Made by a program: the position numbers and the translations under genes | Assembly: GCF_000763385.1 (NCBI RefSeq) | Contig: NZ_JQFA01000002.1 | Coordinates: 1,550,001-1,614,000, forward strand | Source of the DNA: Leptolyngbya sp. KIOST-1 | Lineage (GTDB): Bacteria > Cyanobacteriota > Cyanobacteriia > Phormidesmidales > Phormidesmidaceae | Reading direction: 5' to 3' | DNA length: 64,000 nucleotides | The notes under the pieces: model-generated | The model's database searches: none | What the model saw: the letters and a program-made list of their open reading frames with translations, nothing else | Told to the model about the DNA's origin: nothing | Shown: positions 35,421 through 45,009 of the stretch, piece after piece | How positions within the stretch are numbered: the first letter of the stretch is position 1 | Layout: the number at the start of each line of letters is the position of its first letter

Positions 35421-35843
35421 ATGAAAGTCATGGTCATTGTCAAAGCAACCGCCGACTCCGAAGCCGGAGTGATGCCCAGCGAGGCCGAGCTGACCGAGAT
35501 GGGCCAGTTCAACGAAGCCCTGGCGGCGGCCGGGGTCATGCTGGCGGGCGAAGGGCTACACCCCAGTGCCAAAGGGGTGCGGGTGCGGTGCGAGGGCCAG
35601 TCGCGCACGGTCATTGATGGGCCATTCACCGAAACCAAGGAGCTGATTGCCGGATTCTGGATCTGGCAGGTGGCGTCGATGGCAGAGGCGATCGCCTGGG
35701 TCAAGCGCAGCCCCTTTCAAAAGGATGACATCGAGATTCGCCCCCTCTTTGAGGCCGACGACTTTGGCGAAGCGCTGACCCCAGAACTGAGGGCCCAGGA
35801 AGACCGCCTGCGGGCTCAGATGGAGCAGCAGGCCAACCTTTAG
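35421..35843 (+). CDS. YciI/DGPF-type protein
   Basis: Small ferredoxin-like (dimeric alpha-beta barrel) protein of 140 residues. It opens MKVMVIVKATADSEAG and carries the DGPFTETKELIAGFWIW motif of the DGPF/YCII-related family, often found beside sigma factors. The ATG at 35421 follows AGGAGA; the upstream in-frame start at 35376 has no such site. Function unknown. Confidence 0.87.
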   Translation: MKVMVIVKATADSEAGVMPSEAELTEMGQFNEALAAAGVMLAGEGLHPSAKGVRVRCEGQSRTVIDGPFTETKELIAGFWIWQVASMAEAIAWVKRSPFQKDDIEIRPLFEADDFGEALTPELRAQEDRLRAQMEQQANL

Positions 35844-35884
35844 GCCGCTACAGAAGCTCGTCTCGGGGCCCCTACCGGTGGCGA

Positions 35885-36313
35885 TCAGCCCCCGCCATCG
35901 ACGGGGGCATCCACCAGCTCAAAGCAGCCCGAGACCGATAGGGGAATGGTGCGGGGGCGGTGGGTAATGGCATCGACAAACACCCACTCGGTGGCACCCG
36001 TGGCCAGTACGGTGTCGTCGCTGGGGCGCAAAAATTTGTAGTGGCGGGTGCTGCGGGCCTTGCGCAGGGTGGCGACCCAGGTGATGAGGCGCAGGCGATC
36101 GCCCGCAAAGGCCGGGCGCAGATAGGTAATTTGGTGCGATCGCGCCACCCAGGTAGCCCCCAGGGCCTGGGTTTGGGCGGTGCAGCCTACATCGGTGGCG
36201 TGGGCGATCGCCACATCCTGCATCCACTGCACGTAGGCGACATTGTTGACATGGCCGTTGTCATCGACAACCGCCCTCGGCACAACAAATTCCTGGTGGT
36301 AAAAGGGTTTCAT
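35885..36313 (-). CDS. Hotdog-fold acyl-CoA thioesterase
   Basis: 142 residues of the 4-hydroxybenzoyl-CoA thioesterase-like family. The active-site loop DDNGHVNNVAYVQWMQD (about 17-33) carries the catalytic Asp and His-Asn arrangement; the central helix packs against YLRPAFAGDRLRLITWV. A thioesterase releasing 1,4-dihydroxy-2-naphthoate (menaquinone/phylloquinone pathway) belongs to the same family and is one possibility; substrate unproved. Confidence 0.87.
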   Translation of the reverse strand: MKPFYHQEFVVPRAVVDDNGHVNNVAYVQWMQDVAIAHATDVGCTAQTQALGATWVARSHQITYLRPAFAGDRLRLITWVATLRKARSTRHYKFLRPSDDTVLATGATEWVFVDAITHRPRTIPLSVSGCFELVDAPVDGGG

Positions 36314-36377
36314 CGGATGACCGGCAGGGTGGGGCAGCCAGCGCGATCGACGGCGGGCTTCTGTTTGTTGCGTCCGT

Positions 36378-37175
36378 TTACTTCAGCGGCCACCAGGAGA
36401 CTTTGTCGCGGGTGGCCCCGTAGACCTCTTTGAGCCCCTCGGGGTCCACCACCTTGACCAGGTCGTTGGCCGAGTCGGCCAGTTTGTCGGTTTTGATGTA
36501 GCCCGCCTTGGTCAGTCCCTTGAGCACCTGCTCCACGGTGCGGTGGTTGAGCTGGCAGGCGCGCGCAATCAGGTCAATGGGCAGGTCAAATACGTATTCA
36601 AGTTTGTTGCCCTGGGGCTGGGCCCCCAGGCTGCGCTCCTGGAAAATCAACCCTCGCAGCACCGCCGCCACCGCCTGGGGCGGGTAGGTACTGCAGTTGA
36701 GCAGGTGGTACTGAAACTTTTCCCGCAGCTCAAACAGCAGGATGTACCGGTCTCGAAATTCTTCGTTTTGAGCGTAGAGATCCTGCACGACCGACACCGG
36801 CACCTTGATGACGTTGGTCGTTTTGTAGGCCTCCACCAGGCTGGGGAAGGCCCGGGTCGCCGACCCTACTCCGACCGGCAGGCTGCGCATGCCAAAGCAG
36901 CCGCCGGGGTAGGTGAGGGCCAAAACCCGGTCGAGGGGGGTGCTGCGCATAATGACCGGACCGCCGTCCACCACGACATACAAGTGCTCTTGCCAGGTTT
37001 GGGGGCGAAAGGCGGTATACACCGGGCGATTGGAGTAGAGTTTTTCGGTCACCAGCAGATCGGGGTCGAGGTCCCTGAGCAGCGGGTCTTGCTCCAGCCC
37101 ACGGAACAAAAAGCTCTGGGTAGTGAGCATTTCGATCGTTTTTGAAGCCAAGCTGGAAGCTTTTGCCTTTGCCAT
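36378..37175 (-). CDS. Crp/Fnr-type transcriptional regulator
   Basis: 265-residue regulator. The N-terminal part has the cyclic-nucleotide-binding-like beta roll (about 50-150) but no clear cAMP phosphate-binding motif. A dimerisation helix follows, then a winged helix-turn-helix with LPIDLIARACQLNHRTVEQV near 200. The SLC13 permease gene is divergent from it, with 225 bp between the start codons, so it may regulate that gene. Confidence 0.82.
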   Translation of the reverse strand: MAKAKASSLASKTIEMLTTQSFLFRGLEQDPLLRDLDPDLLVTEKLYSNRPVYTAFRPQTWQEHLYVVVDGGPVIMRSTPLDRVLALTYPGGCFGMRSLPVGVGSATRAFPSLVEAYKTTNVIKVPVSVVQDLYAQNEEFRDRYILLFELREKFQYHLLNCSTYPPQAVAAVLRGLIFQERSLGAQPQGNKLEYVFDLPIDLIARACQLNHRTVEQVLKGLTKAGYIKTDKLADSANDLVKVVDPEGLKEVYGATRDKVSWWPLK

Positions 37176-37400
37176 GGAATGTTGTAGGTGCCGTACTCTG
37201 CCATTGTCCCTCGCAACCCCTGTTATAGCTCAAAAATAGTTGGCCCAATCGCGTTGTCCAAGTCCTATTCACCAGACCCTATTCACCAGACTTAGAGCGG
37301 AGGGACCGCGTAGGGGGGTATACAGTTAGGATTTGCTATCAGGCATAATTGCATCAGCAAAGCCCGACCTGGGGCAGTGTTCAGCCTAAATAGATTTGGA

Positions 37401-39326
37401 ATGGAAAACGAACAGCTTTCGCGATCGGCTCAGCCTGGGGCCAGCCTGGCGCTGCCCTCGGCCCACGGTAGGTTCACTCGAGGGTGGGTTGGCTTGGCCG
37501 CTGGGGCGGCGATCGCCCTGGGCCTTGCTCTGGTGGCAGTCTCTCCAATCAGCGATTTGAGCTGGCAGGGCTGGCTGGCGATCGCGGTCACCCTGGCCGC
37601 CTTTCTGCTCAACGCGCTCACCAGCCTGGCGGCGGAGGTGATTTTTTTGGCGGCGCTGGTGGTGCTGATGCTCAGCGGCGTACTGGACACCGCCACGGCC
37701 CTGGCCGGGTTCAGCAACTCCGGCATGATCACCGTGGCGGTGCTCTACATTGTGGTGGCGGGGCTCCAGCAGACCGGCGGGCTGGATATGGTGTCGCGCA
37801 CGGTGCTGGGCATGCCCCAGGGGCAAACCCAGGCGTTAATTCGGCTGATTGTGCCGGTGGTGAGCCTGAGCGCCTTTTTGAACAACACCCCAATCGTGGC
37901 GATGTTCATTCCGGCGGTGAGCGACTGGTGCCGCAAGCTGCGCCTCAGCCCCTCCAAGCTGATGATTCCCCTCAGCTACGCGGCGATCATGGGGGGCATG
38001 TGTACGCTGATTGGCACCAGCACCAACCTGGTGGTGAATGGCTTGATTCTGGCCGAAACCGACCTGCCGGGGCTGCGGATGTTTGACCTGGTGCCGGTGG
38101 GGGTGCCCTGCGCGATCGCCGGGTCCCTGATGCTAATTCTCTCCCAGCGCTGGCTGCTGCCCACCCGCAAACCCGCCCTGGCCGAAACCGACGACCCCCG
38201 CGAGTACACCGTGGAGATGGTGGTGGAAGAGGGCAGCCCCCTGAGCGGGAAAACCGTGGAGAAGGCGGGGCTGCGCCACCTGCCGGGGCTGTTTCTGACC
38301 GAAATTCAGCGGGGGGAGCAGCTGCTGACGGTGGTAACGCCCCAGGAGGTGCTGCGCGATCGCGACCAGCTCGTATTTGTGGGCATGGTCGACTCGATTG
38401 TGGACCTCAACCAGATTCGGGGGCTAAAGCCCGCCACCGACCAGGTGTTCAAGCTGGATTCCCCCAGAGAAGAGCGATCGCTGCTCGAAGCCGTTGTCTC
38501 CAACACCTGCCCGCTGGTGGGGGTCACCATTCGCCAGGGCCAGTTTCGCAGTCGCTACGGTGCGGTGGTGCTGGCGGTGGGCCGCAACGGCGAGCGCCTG
38601 CCCGGCAAAATTGGCGACATCCGCCTGCGCCCCGGCGACACCCTGCTGCTGGAGGCCAACCCCTCATTTCTCGAAGAGCGCCGCGCCTCCCGCGATTTTT
38701 ACCTGATCAGCCCGGTGCCCAACTCCGACCCCCTGCGCCACGACCGGGCGGCGATCGCCTTTGGCATCCTGGTGCTGATGGTGGCCCTGGCCACCTTCGG
38801 CTGGATGGATATGCTCCACGCCGCCGCCAGGGCGGCGGCGCTGATGGTAGTGACCGGGTGCTGCTCGTTTCAGCAGGGGTTTCGAACGATTGATTGGTCG
38901 GTGATTTTGGTGGTAGCCGCCGCCCTGGGCCTGGGCAAAGCCCTGGAGGTGACGGGGGCGGCCGAAGCCTTTTCCCTGGCGGTGCTGGGGCTGGTGGGCA
39001 GCAACCCCTGGGTCTCCCTGGCTGCCATCTACGCCATCACCAGCCTGCTGACCGAGGTGATCACCAACAACGCGGCGGCAGCGGTGGTGTTCCCCATCGC
39101 CCTGTCCCTGTCCCAGAGCCTGGGGGTAAACTTTCTGCCCTTTGCGGTGGCCATCATGATCGGCGCTTCGGCCAGCTTTAGCACCCCCATCGGCTACCAG
39201 ACCAACCTGATGGTCTACGGGCCGGGGGGCTACAGGTTCATGGACTTTATGCGGGTGGGCATCCCCTTCAATCTCCTGTTCTGGGGTCTGACGGTGCTGA
39301 TTACGCCTCGGGTGTTTCCCTTTTAG
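37401..39326 (+). CDS. SLC13 family permease with TrkA-C domains
   Basis: Anion/cation symporter with about 11 TM helices split by a soluble middle region. Helices at about 25-240, two RCK_C/TrkA-C-like domains (about 270-440, opening EYTVEMVVEEGSPLSGKTV), then helices to the C-terminus. The NTPIVAMFIPAVSDWC and IGTSTNLVVNGL motifs match the DASS/SLC13 family. In cyanobacteria relatives include sulfate carriers. The ATG at 37401 is used; a GTG at 37377 would add eight residues. The gene is divergent from a Crp/Fnr regulator. Confidence 0.9.
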   Translation: MENEQLSRSAQPGASLALPSAHGRFTRGWVGLAAGAAIALGLALVAVSPISDLSWQGWLAIAVTLAAFLLNALTSLAAEVIFLAALVVLMLSGVLDTATALAGFSNSGMITVAVLYIVVAGLQQTGGLDMVSRTVLGMPQGQTQALIRLIVPVVSLSAFLNNTPIVAMFIPAVSDWCRKLRLSPSKLMIPLSYAAIMGGMCTLIGTSTNLVVNGLILAETDLPGLRMFDLVPVGVPCAIAGSLMLILSQRWLLPTRKPALAETDDPREYTVEMVVEEGSPLSGKTVEKAGLRHLPGLFLTEIQRGEQLLTVVTPQEVLRDRDQLVFVGMVDSIVDLNQIRGLKPATDQVFKLDSPREERSLLEAVVSNTCPLVGVTIRQGQFRSRYGAVVLAVGRNGERLPGKIGDIRLRPGDTLLLEANPSFLEERRASRDFYLISPVPNSDPLRHDRAAIAFGILVLMVALATFGWMDMLHAAARAAALMVVTGCCSFQQGFRTIDWSVILVVAAALGLGKALEVTGAAEAFSLAVLGLVGSNPWVSLAAIYAITSLLTEVITNNAAAAVVFPIALSLSQSLGVNFLPFAVAIMIGASASFSTPIGYQTNLMVYGPGGYRFMDFMRVGIPFNLLFWGLTVLITPRVFPF

Positions 39327-39574
39327 GGGCGGTGTTGAGGGAATTTACCGCCATTCCCTACAACTTTCTTACAGATTCTCGCTAAGGTGCTGAGGTTAGG
39401 GATAATAGCGGTCTTGGGTCGCCGAAAAACTTAGTTTCTCGGCCCCAGTGCCAGTCACGGGTGCCACCTATAGCCAGAGATTAGCGGCGCAGAAACCGGA
39501 GTTGAGCCAGGCTGCCCGGTGGTCTAGGCTGCGATCGCAGGCTCATTCGTCTCATTCACAGGGCTGGGAAAAAG

Positions 39575-42127
39575 GTGCAGACTCCTCTTTACAACTCCTT
39601 GGGGCGTAGGCCCAGGCGCTGGTGGCCTCTGGTGTGTTTGGCCCTGGCAACGGCGATTTTGCTGGGGCTGGGCGGGTGGGTGAGCGCCCAAGCCGAGCCA
39701 GCGGCCCCGGCCTCTGAGCCGATCTCCAACTATGAGCTGGCCCAGGCCGAGCCCTTCAACCGGGTGGAGACCTTCCCGGTGCAGCCTTTACCCACCTCCC
39801 CGCTGCTGCGGCCCAACGGGCGCTGGATTGGGCGGTTGATGCTGCCCAGCGAAGCGGAGTATGCCGCCGACCCCGGCGACTGGGCCTGGTTTGAGGTGTG
39901 GCACGGCGATCCGGGGCGGTTGGGGCAGCGCCTGAAACTCACCTGGGCCCCCTCGGACCTGGCCCGGGCCTACGTGGACACCGTCACCACCGACATCACC
40001 TTCAGCCCCCAGGCGGAGCGGTTTTGGGCCAATGGCAACGTGGTGCCCACGCGGCTGAACGGGCGCAGGCGGGTGGGGCCGCTGCAATCCCTGGCCGGGG
40101 CACGCCCCCGGGACGATGTCACGGTGCGGCTGGTGGATGCGGAGCTGACGGAGCAGAACGGCCAGCCGGTGCTGCAAACTCCCCTGGAGCCAGTGCAGAT
40201 CACCGGGCGGGAGTACGGCCTGGTGAAGATCCTCAGCCCCGATACCAGCGTCAATGCGCCGCTGCCCGAGACCTGCCCCGGCCCGGCCCCCTGCCCGACG
40301 GAGTTCTTTCGGGTGCAGTTTTTCGATCCGGCCACCCAGGACTTCACCGGCCCCATCGGTACCGTGCGGATTCCCCAGCAGCCGATGGCGAACGGGGAGC
40401 GGTTCTTCTCCAACCTGCGGGACCTGGAGCATTCCCCGGCGGGGCGGGCCGGGTGGTACATCTACGGGTCGCGGGATAGCACTAATATGTTCACCGTCCA
40501 GGCGCTGAAGCCGCGATCGCTGCTTCAGCTGTTGCCCGACCAGGTGGTGCTGGGCCGGGCGGCGGGCTACCACTACATCGATCGCCAGAACTGGCGTGAC
40601 ACCCCCCAGCGCAAGGGCACCCTCCAGCGGGTGCTGGTCAGCCCCGACGGCGGCAGCTCTGACGCTGCCCGGGCCCAGTGGCAGGAGGGCGACTACGCCC
40701 TGGTGATTCACCTGTTTGGCGGCATTGGCGGCGAAAATAGCGAGTTTATTCCCCTGGGCACGGTGACGGGGCACTTTGCCTACGGCCTGGGGCGGGTGGT
40801 GCGCGAACCGATCGCCGACGAGCTCCAGTTCGACATTCAGTACCAGCAGATCTACGCCCACAGTTCCCCAGCGGTGCTCTCGGGCACCCACGACTGGGCC
40901 GGCTACAGCGGTGACATGCAGCGGGGCTGGCTGGGCATTCGCCCGATCTCCGATGTGGTGGTCAAGCTCGACTCGTTTATCCGGCCGTTTGAGTTTGGCG
41001 ACACTCGCATTTCGCTGTTTGAGGAACTGTTGAAGCAGACCCAGGTGATTGCCGCCCGCTACCGCACCGGCGACGGCACCGGGGTGGCGGGCGTCACCCC
41101 CGCCACCTCCTGCGTGCAGGACTCCAACCAGGCACTGTTTATCGCCATTCAGCAGATTCGCCGCCGGATTGAAAACAACCCCGACATTGTGGCCTGGCTG
41201 CGGCAAAACCCCGACAGCCACGAAGTGGTGCGGGCGATCCAGTTTGTGGCCCTGGGCCGCGCCCTGGAGGACATGCTGGTGCCCTACGGCGTGGTCCGCC
41301 CCGACTGGCAAAACAATGCTGAATCCCTGGCGGGGGTGGCGGATCGGGGCGCGTTTGTCAGCCGTAGGGGGCTGTTTGCCGGGGCGCTGAGCTGGCAGAG
41401 CATGATGCCCCGCTGGGCCCACGACGAAGTAGCGCGGATATTTTTGGCCCACGGGGCACAGCTGTGGTTTTTGCGCACCAACATGGTGGGCGGCGATGAC
41501 CCCCGGGTGGAGCCGGTGCCGCCGACAACGCTGATGGGTGGCATTCCCCTGGTGGGGCGAGCGGTGCAGCGCTTTGCCGACGCGGTGACGGTGCCCCTGA
41601 ACCCGATCAATGGCCTGGTGGCCCTCCTGGCCCTGGGGCTGTACGGAGCGATCGCCATTCCCTACGGCCTCAAAACCCGTTTTCTGAAGCGCCAGAATGC
41701 CTGGGACCGCCCCCTCCCCATGGTCCTCAGCGCCCTGCGAGTCTTTCTAATTCCGGCCCTGCTGGAGGAAATTGTCTTTCGGGTGGCCCTGCTGCCCCAC
41801 CCCAAGGAGGGCATCCCCGGCCCCCAGTGGATTCTGTGGGCCGCCCTCAGCCTGGTGCTGTTTCTGCTCTACCACCTGCTGCTGGGCCGCACCACCTACC
41901 GGGCCGCCTGGCCTACCTTGAGCGATCGCCGCTTCCTGATCCTGGCGGGCTGGCTCGGCCTCCTGCTCTCCGGCGTGTACTGGATCACCGGCTCTCTGTG
42001 GCCCATTGTCCTCATCCACTGGGCCGTGGTGATGGGCTGGATCTACGCCTTCGGCGGCAGGGAGCGGCTGCCGAGGCGGCAGTTTGGGGGCGATCGCAAG
42101 CGGCTGGACAAGTGGGTGAGTGGATGA
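39575..42127 (+). CDS. Large exported/membrane protein with C-terminal CPBP (CAAX) protease domain
   Basis: 850 residues with a GTG start. Residues 13-39 form a signal/anchor helix. About 40-670 are a large soluble region of unrecognised fold with segments WIGRLMLPSEAEYAADPG and YALVIHLFGGIGGENSEF. From about 680 there are several TM helices with the glutamic protease motif EEIVFR (E731, E732, R736), then FLLYHLLLG and LIHWAVVMGW, typical of the CPBP family. The active-site residues appear intact. The soluble part may be a substrate, regulator or binding domain. The TerB-like gene starts 89 bp later. Confidence 0.85.
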   Translation: MQTPLYNSLGRRPRRWWPLVCLALATAILLGLGGWVSAQAEPAAPASEPISNYELAQAEPFNRVETFPVQPLPTSPLLRPNGRWIGRLMLPSEAEYAADPGDWAWFEVWHGDPGRLGQRLKLTWAPSDLARAYVDTVTTDITFSPQAERFWANGNVVPTRLNGRRRVGPLQSLAGARPRDDVTVRLVDAELTEQNGQPVLQTPLEPVQITGREYGLVKILSPDTSVNAPLPETCPGPAPCPTEFFRVQFFDPATQDFTGPIGTVRIPQQPMANGERFFSNLRDLEHSPAGRAGWYIYGSRDSTNMFTVQALKPRSLLQLLPDQVVLGRAAGYHYIDRQNWRDTPQRKGTLQRVLVSPDGGSSDAARAQWQEGDYALVIHLFGGIGGENSEFIPLGTVTGHFAYGLGRVVREPIADELQFDIQYQQIYAHSSPAVLSGTHDWAGYSGDMQRGWLGIRPISDVVVKLDSFIRPFEFGDTRISLFEELLKQTQVIAARYRTGDGTGVAGVTPATSCVQDSNQALFIAIQQIRRRIENNPDIVAWLRQNPDSHEVVRAIQFVALGRALEDMLVPYGVVRPDWQNNAESLAGVADRGAFVSRRGLFAGALSWQSMMPRWAHDEVARIFLAHGAQLWFLRTNMVGGDDPRVEPVPPTTLMGGIPLVGRAVQRFADAVTVPLNPINGLVALLALGLYGAIAIPYGLKTRFLKRQNAWDRPLPMVLSALRVFLIPALLEEIVFRVALLPHPKEGIPGPQWILWAALSLVLFLLYHLLLGRTTYRAAWPTLSDRRFLILAGWLGLLLSGVYWITGSLWPIVLIHWAVVMGWIYAFGGRERLPRRQFGGDRKRLDKWVSG

Positions 42128-42216
42128 GTGAATGAGCTGGTTAATGGCTTAACTCATCCACCCCCTACCCGCCTACCCCTTCACCCCACCACCCATCCAC
42201 CCCCTACCCCCTACCC
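42117..42216. repeat. C-rich ACCCATCCACCCC-type repeats
   Basis: Repeated CATCCACCCCCTACC and related units between the CPBP and TerB-like genes, resembling the complement of the G-rich repeats at 20616-20680. They run from the CPBP stop to the next start codon. Confidence 0.65.
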
Positions 42217-43053
42217 ATGCCCGACTCCGAAACCCTCGCCTGCCTCGAAACCCTGGCCGCCGTCGCCAAGCTCAAGGGCGACCCGACGCCGCAGGAATTT
42301 GAGGCCTTTCTGGCCGCGCTCAACAGCTTCGCCCCGCTGCCGGTGGGGGTGACGCCGGAGGGGCTGCTGCGCGATCCGACCCCGGTGGAGTACTGGCTGG
42401 CGCAGATTCAGACCCCCGCCATGCAGCAGCAGGTATACCGGGGGGCGGCGGCGATCGCCCGGGCCAAGGGTATCGATCCCCAGGAGGCGGCGCTGCTGGC
42501 CCAGCTGCGAGAGGCCTTTCAGCTGGACCCGGAAACCGCCAGAACTCTGGCCAGACAGCCCCTGCGAACTCGCTCATCGGAGTTGGCGGTCAACTCGGCC
42601 CTGGCGGGGATGGCTGCGCTGATTGGCCGCCAGGGGGAGGTGCGACGGCTGATTTTTGACTACGCGCTGGGGGCGGCGATCGTGGGGCTGGTGCCGCTGC
42701 GGGGGGGCGGCACCCTGGAACTGAAATTTCTGATTGTGCTCGGCCTGATTCTGAAAATGATCTGGGATATTCGCAACGTCTGGGGCAAACCCCAGGGCCA
42801 GGACGTGCTGGCGGTGGTGGGCAACCTGTTTGGCTTTATGGCCGCCGTCATCGCTGGTTTTTTGGCCTGGGCCACGCTGGTTGGGCTGGGGGTTGTGGTG
42901 CCCTACGTGGGGGCCTTTGCCCGTGCCGCTGGCTTTGCCACGGCCACCTGGGTGGCGGGGCAGTCCACCAACCAGTTCTACACCAGCCAAAAGCGGCCCG
43001 ACTTTACCGCCCTCACCCGGGCCTTCCCGAACCTGATGTCTTCGGACAGGTAG
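42217..43053 (+). CDS. TerB-like/DUF697-like membrane protein
   Basis: 278 residues. The N-terminal half is a helical TerB-like region (about 1-115; AAAIARAKGIDPQEAALLAQ near 75-95). The C-terminal half has several hydrophobic helices of the DUF697 type, with FDYALGAAIVGLVPLRG and VPYVGAFARAAGFATATWVA. TerB modules are linked to tellurite resistance and stress membranes; DUF697 is found in GTPase-associated membrane proteins. The combination is an assignment by eye. It lies between the CPBP and lipase genes, all on the plus strand. Confidence 0.65.
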   Translation: MPDSETLACLETLAAVAKLKGDPTPQEFEAFLAALNSFAPLPVGVTPEGLLRDPTPVEYWLAQIQTPAMQQQVYRGAAAIARAKGIDPQEAALLAQLREAFQLDPETARTLARQPLRTRSSELAVNSALAGMAALIGRQGEVRRLIFDYALGAAIVGLVPLRGGGTLELKFLIVLGLILKMIWDIRNVWGKPQGQDVLAVVGNLFGFMAAVIAGFLAWATLVGLGVVVPYVGAFARAAGFATATWVAGQSTNQFYTSQKRPDFTALTRAFPNLMSSDR

Positions 43054-43147
43054 ATCGATCACAGAAAGTAGGGTGGGCTCTGCCCACCACTGGGCAAACC
43101 CTCTCCCTAGAACCATCTCCGTCTACAAATCCTCTGGAGCCTCGTGT

Positions 43148-44335
43148 ATGGACAAATTCAAACGGCGGCAGTTTTTGCTGGGGGGGGTGGCGGCGGGTAG
43201 CGCCGCCAGCCTGGGTACCGAATACGTGCGGCGGGAGCGGGCCAGGGAGCGCCAGGCGATTATCGATGCCTTCGCAGCTGAGTTTTACGACCCCAACGAC
43301 ATTATTCAGGCGGCGGTCACAGGCGACACTCGCATGGTCGAGGAGTTTCAGGCGATCCAGGCGGCAGCGGCCTTTCCGCCGCCGCCCGTGGCCTACAACC
43401 GGGAGATTTCCAAACGTCTGATTTTGCTCAGTCGGCTGGCCACCCAGCAGTACATCACCGGGCGCAACGATCCCAGCTACGACGGCAACCTGCAGCAGCT
43501 ACTCGACTACAGCCCCAGCCTCGATAAGTACCGCCTGGTCACCAACTTTCGGGGCCAGGAGCGGCAGGTCAACGACCAGATCGAGCTTCAGATTCCCCAG
43601 CAGGTGATTGACGATCCCACCCTCCTGGACGATCCCACCGCTTTGGAGGACACCCTGGCCCAAACCGAGGACGCCATTCGCACCGGGGTAACGGCGGCGG
43701 TGCGGGTGGGCCGCCGGATCGAAGTGTTCTTCGGGTTTTTGCTGGAGTCTGACGACGACAGCATTTTGGTCTTTCGCGGCACCCAGCGCACCGCCGAGTG
43801 GGTGGGCAATATCTATGCCGTGCAGCAGCCCTACCTCGATCCCACCAGCGGCGAAAGCCTGGGCAACATCCACACGGGCTTTCGCCGCATTGCCAACAGC
43901 ATCATTAACCCGGTGGTGGTGGACGCAGTAAACCAGATCGACCCCAGCAAGCCCTGCTACGTGTCGGGCCACAGCCTGGGGGCGGCGCTGGCCACGGTGC
44001 TGGCCCTCGATATTGCCCTGGCCCTGCCCCAGTTGCGGCCCAGCCTGCAACTCTATGTGTACGCCAGCCCCAGGGTGGGCAACACCCAGTTTGCCCGCAG
44101 CTACGCCCAGATTTTGCCCAACAGCTTTCGGATCACCAACCTGGCCGACCCCATCCCCACCATGCCCCCCACCCGACTGCGGGCCGAGTTTGTGCACGTG
44201 GGGGAAGAATGGTCCTTTCTCACCCAGGGGGGCGATATTTTGCCCAACCACATTGTCGATACCTACCGGCGGGCGGTAAATGCCGAAGCCGAAACCAACC
44301 AGCGGCGGGAGTTCCCCCTCAGCGGTCTGGCTTAA
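43148..44335 (+). CDS. Class-3 lipase-like hydrolase with Tat-type signal
   Basis: N-terminus KRRQFLLGGVAAGSAASLG looks like a twin-arginine signal, so the enzyme is likely exported folded. The lipase-3 domain (about 155-365) has the nucleophile elbow GHSLGAAL with Ser at 276, a downstream aspartate in LADPIPT, and a candidate histidine in PNHIVDTY. 395 residues. The ATG at 43148 is preferred; an upstream start at 43073 would bury the Arg-Arg signal. Substrate: triacylglycerol or membrane lipid is plausible. Follows the TerB-like gene by 94 bp. Confidence 0.83.
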   Translation: MDKFKRRQFLLGGVAAGSAASLGTEYVRRERARERQAIIDAFAAEFYDPNDIIQAAVTGDTRMVEEFQAIQAAAAFPPPPVAYNREISKRLILLSRLATQQYITGRNDPSYDGNLQQLLDYSPSLDKYRLVTNFRGQERQVNDQIELQIPQQVIDDPTLLDDPTALEDTLAQTEDAIRTGVTAAVRVGRRIEVFFGFLLESDDDSILVFRGTQRTAEWVGNIYAVQQPYLDPTSGESLGNIHTGFRRIANSIINPVVVDAVNQIDPSKPCYVSGHSLGAALATVLALDIALALPQLRPSLQLYVYASPRVGNTQFARSYAQILPNSFRITNLADPIPTMPPTRLRAEFVHVGEEWSFLTQGGDILPNHIVDTYRRAVNAEAETNQRREFPLSGLA

Positions 44336-44391
44336 CCTGCCTGCGTCATGGGGCAGCTGAAGAGTGGGTGTCTCCCAGGCATACTTTGGGT

Positions 44392-45009
44392 TTAACCGCC
44401 TCGAACCTGGGTCGTCACCTGGGCTACCCGCTGCCCCAGGGCCTGGGCGATCGCCAGATCTTCTGGTTTGGGGCTGAGTTCTCCCTGGCCACCGGCGATA
44501 GTGGAGGCCCCATAAGGCGTACCGCCCCGCGCTTCGGTATGAATCATGCCCTCTATGGAATAGGGCACGCCCACCACCAGCATGCCCAGGTGCAGCAGCG
44601 GCACCATCATCGTCAGCAGGGTGGTCTCCTGGCCGCCGTGGGTGGAGGCGGTGGAGGTAAACACCCCCGCAGGCTTGCCTTCCATCTCGCCATTCAGCCA
44701 GAGGCTGGCAGTGGAGTCGAACAGCTGCTTCATTTGGGCGGTCATGTTGCCGTAGCGGGTGGGCGATCCAAACACCACGCCATCGGCTTCTCTCAGATCA
44801 TCGACGGTACACACCGGAATCTCCTGCTGCTGCTCCCGCACCTGGCGGGCAACATCGTTCTGATCGATGACCTGATTGACGGCATCAAATTCCTGCACCC
44901 GACGCAGGACCACCTCAATGCCAGCCACCTGTTTGGCCCCCTCAGCTACCGCCTGGGCCAGCTGCATCGTGTGGCCATACATGGTGTAGTAAACGACTAA
45001 AAGTTTCAT
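44392..45009 (-). CDS. wrbA: NAD(P)H:quinone oxidoreductase WrbA
   Basis: Flavodoxin-fold FMN enzyme reducing quinones by two electrons. Phosphate-binding loop YTMYGHTMQLA at 9-19, the SPTRYGNMTAQMKQLFD segment near 80 and TASTHGGQETT near 112 are WrbA hallmarks. The ATG at 45009 gives MKLLVVYYT and follows GGAAAAGG; the longer reading frame upstream has no such site. 205 residues. Confidence 0.93.
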   Translation of the reverse strand: MKLLVVYYTMYGHTMQLAQAVAEGAKQVAGIEVVLRRVQEFDAVNQVIDQNDVARQVREQQQEIPVCTVDDLREADGVVFGSPTRYGNMTAQMKQLFDSTASLWLNGEMEGKPAGVFTSTASTHGGQETTLLTMMVPLLHLGMLVVGVPYSIEGMIHTEARGGTPYGASTIAGGQGELSPKPEDLAIAQALGQRVAQVTTQVRGG

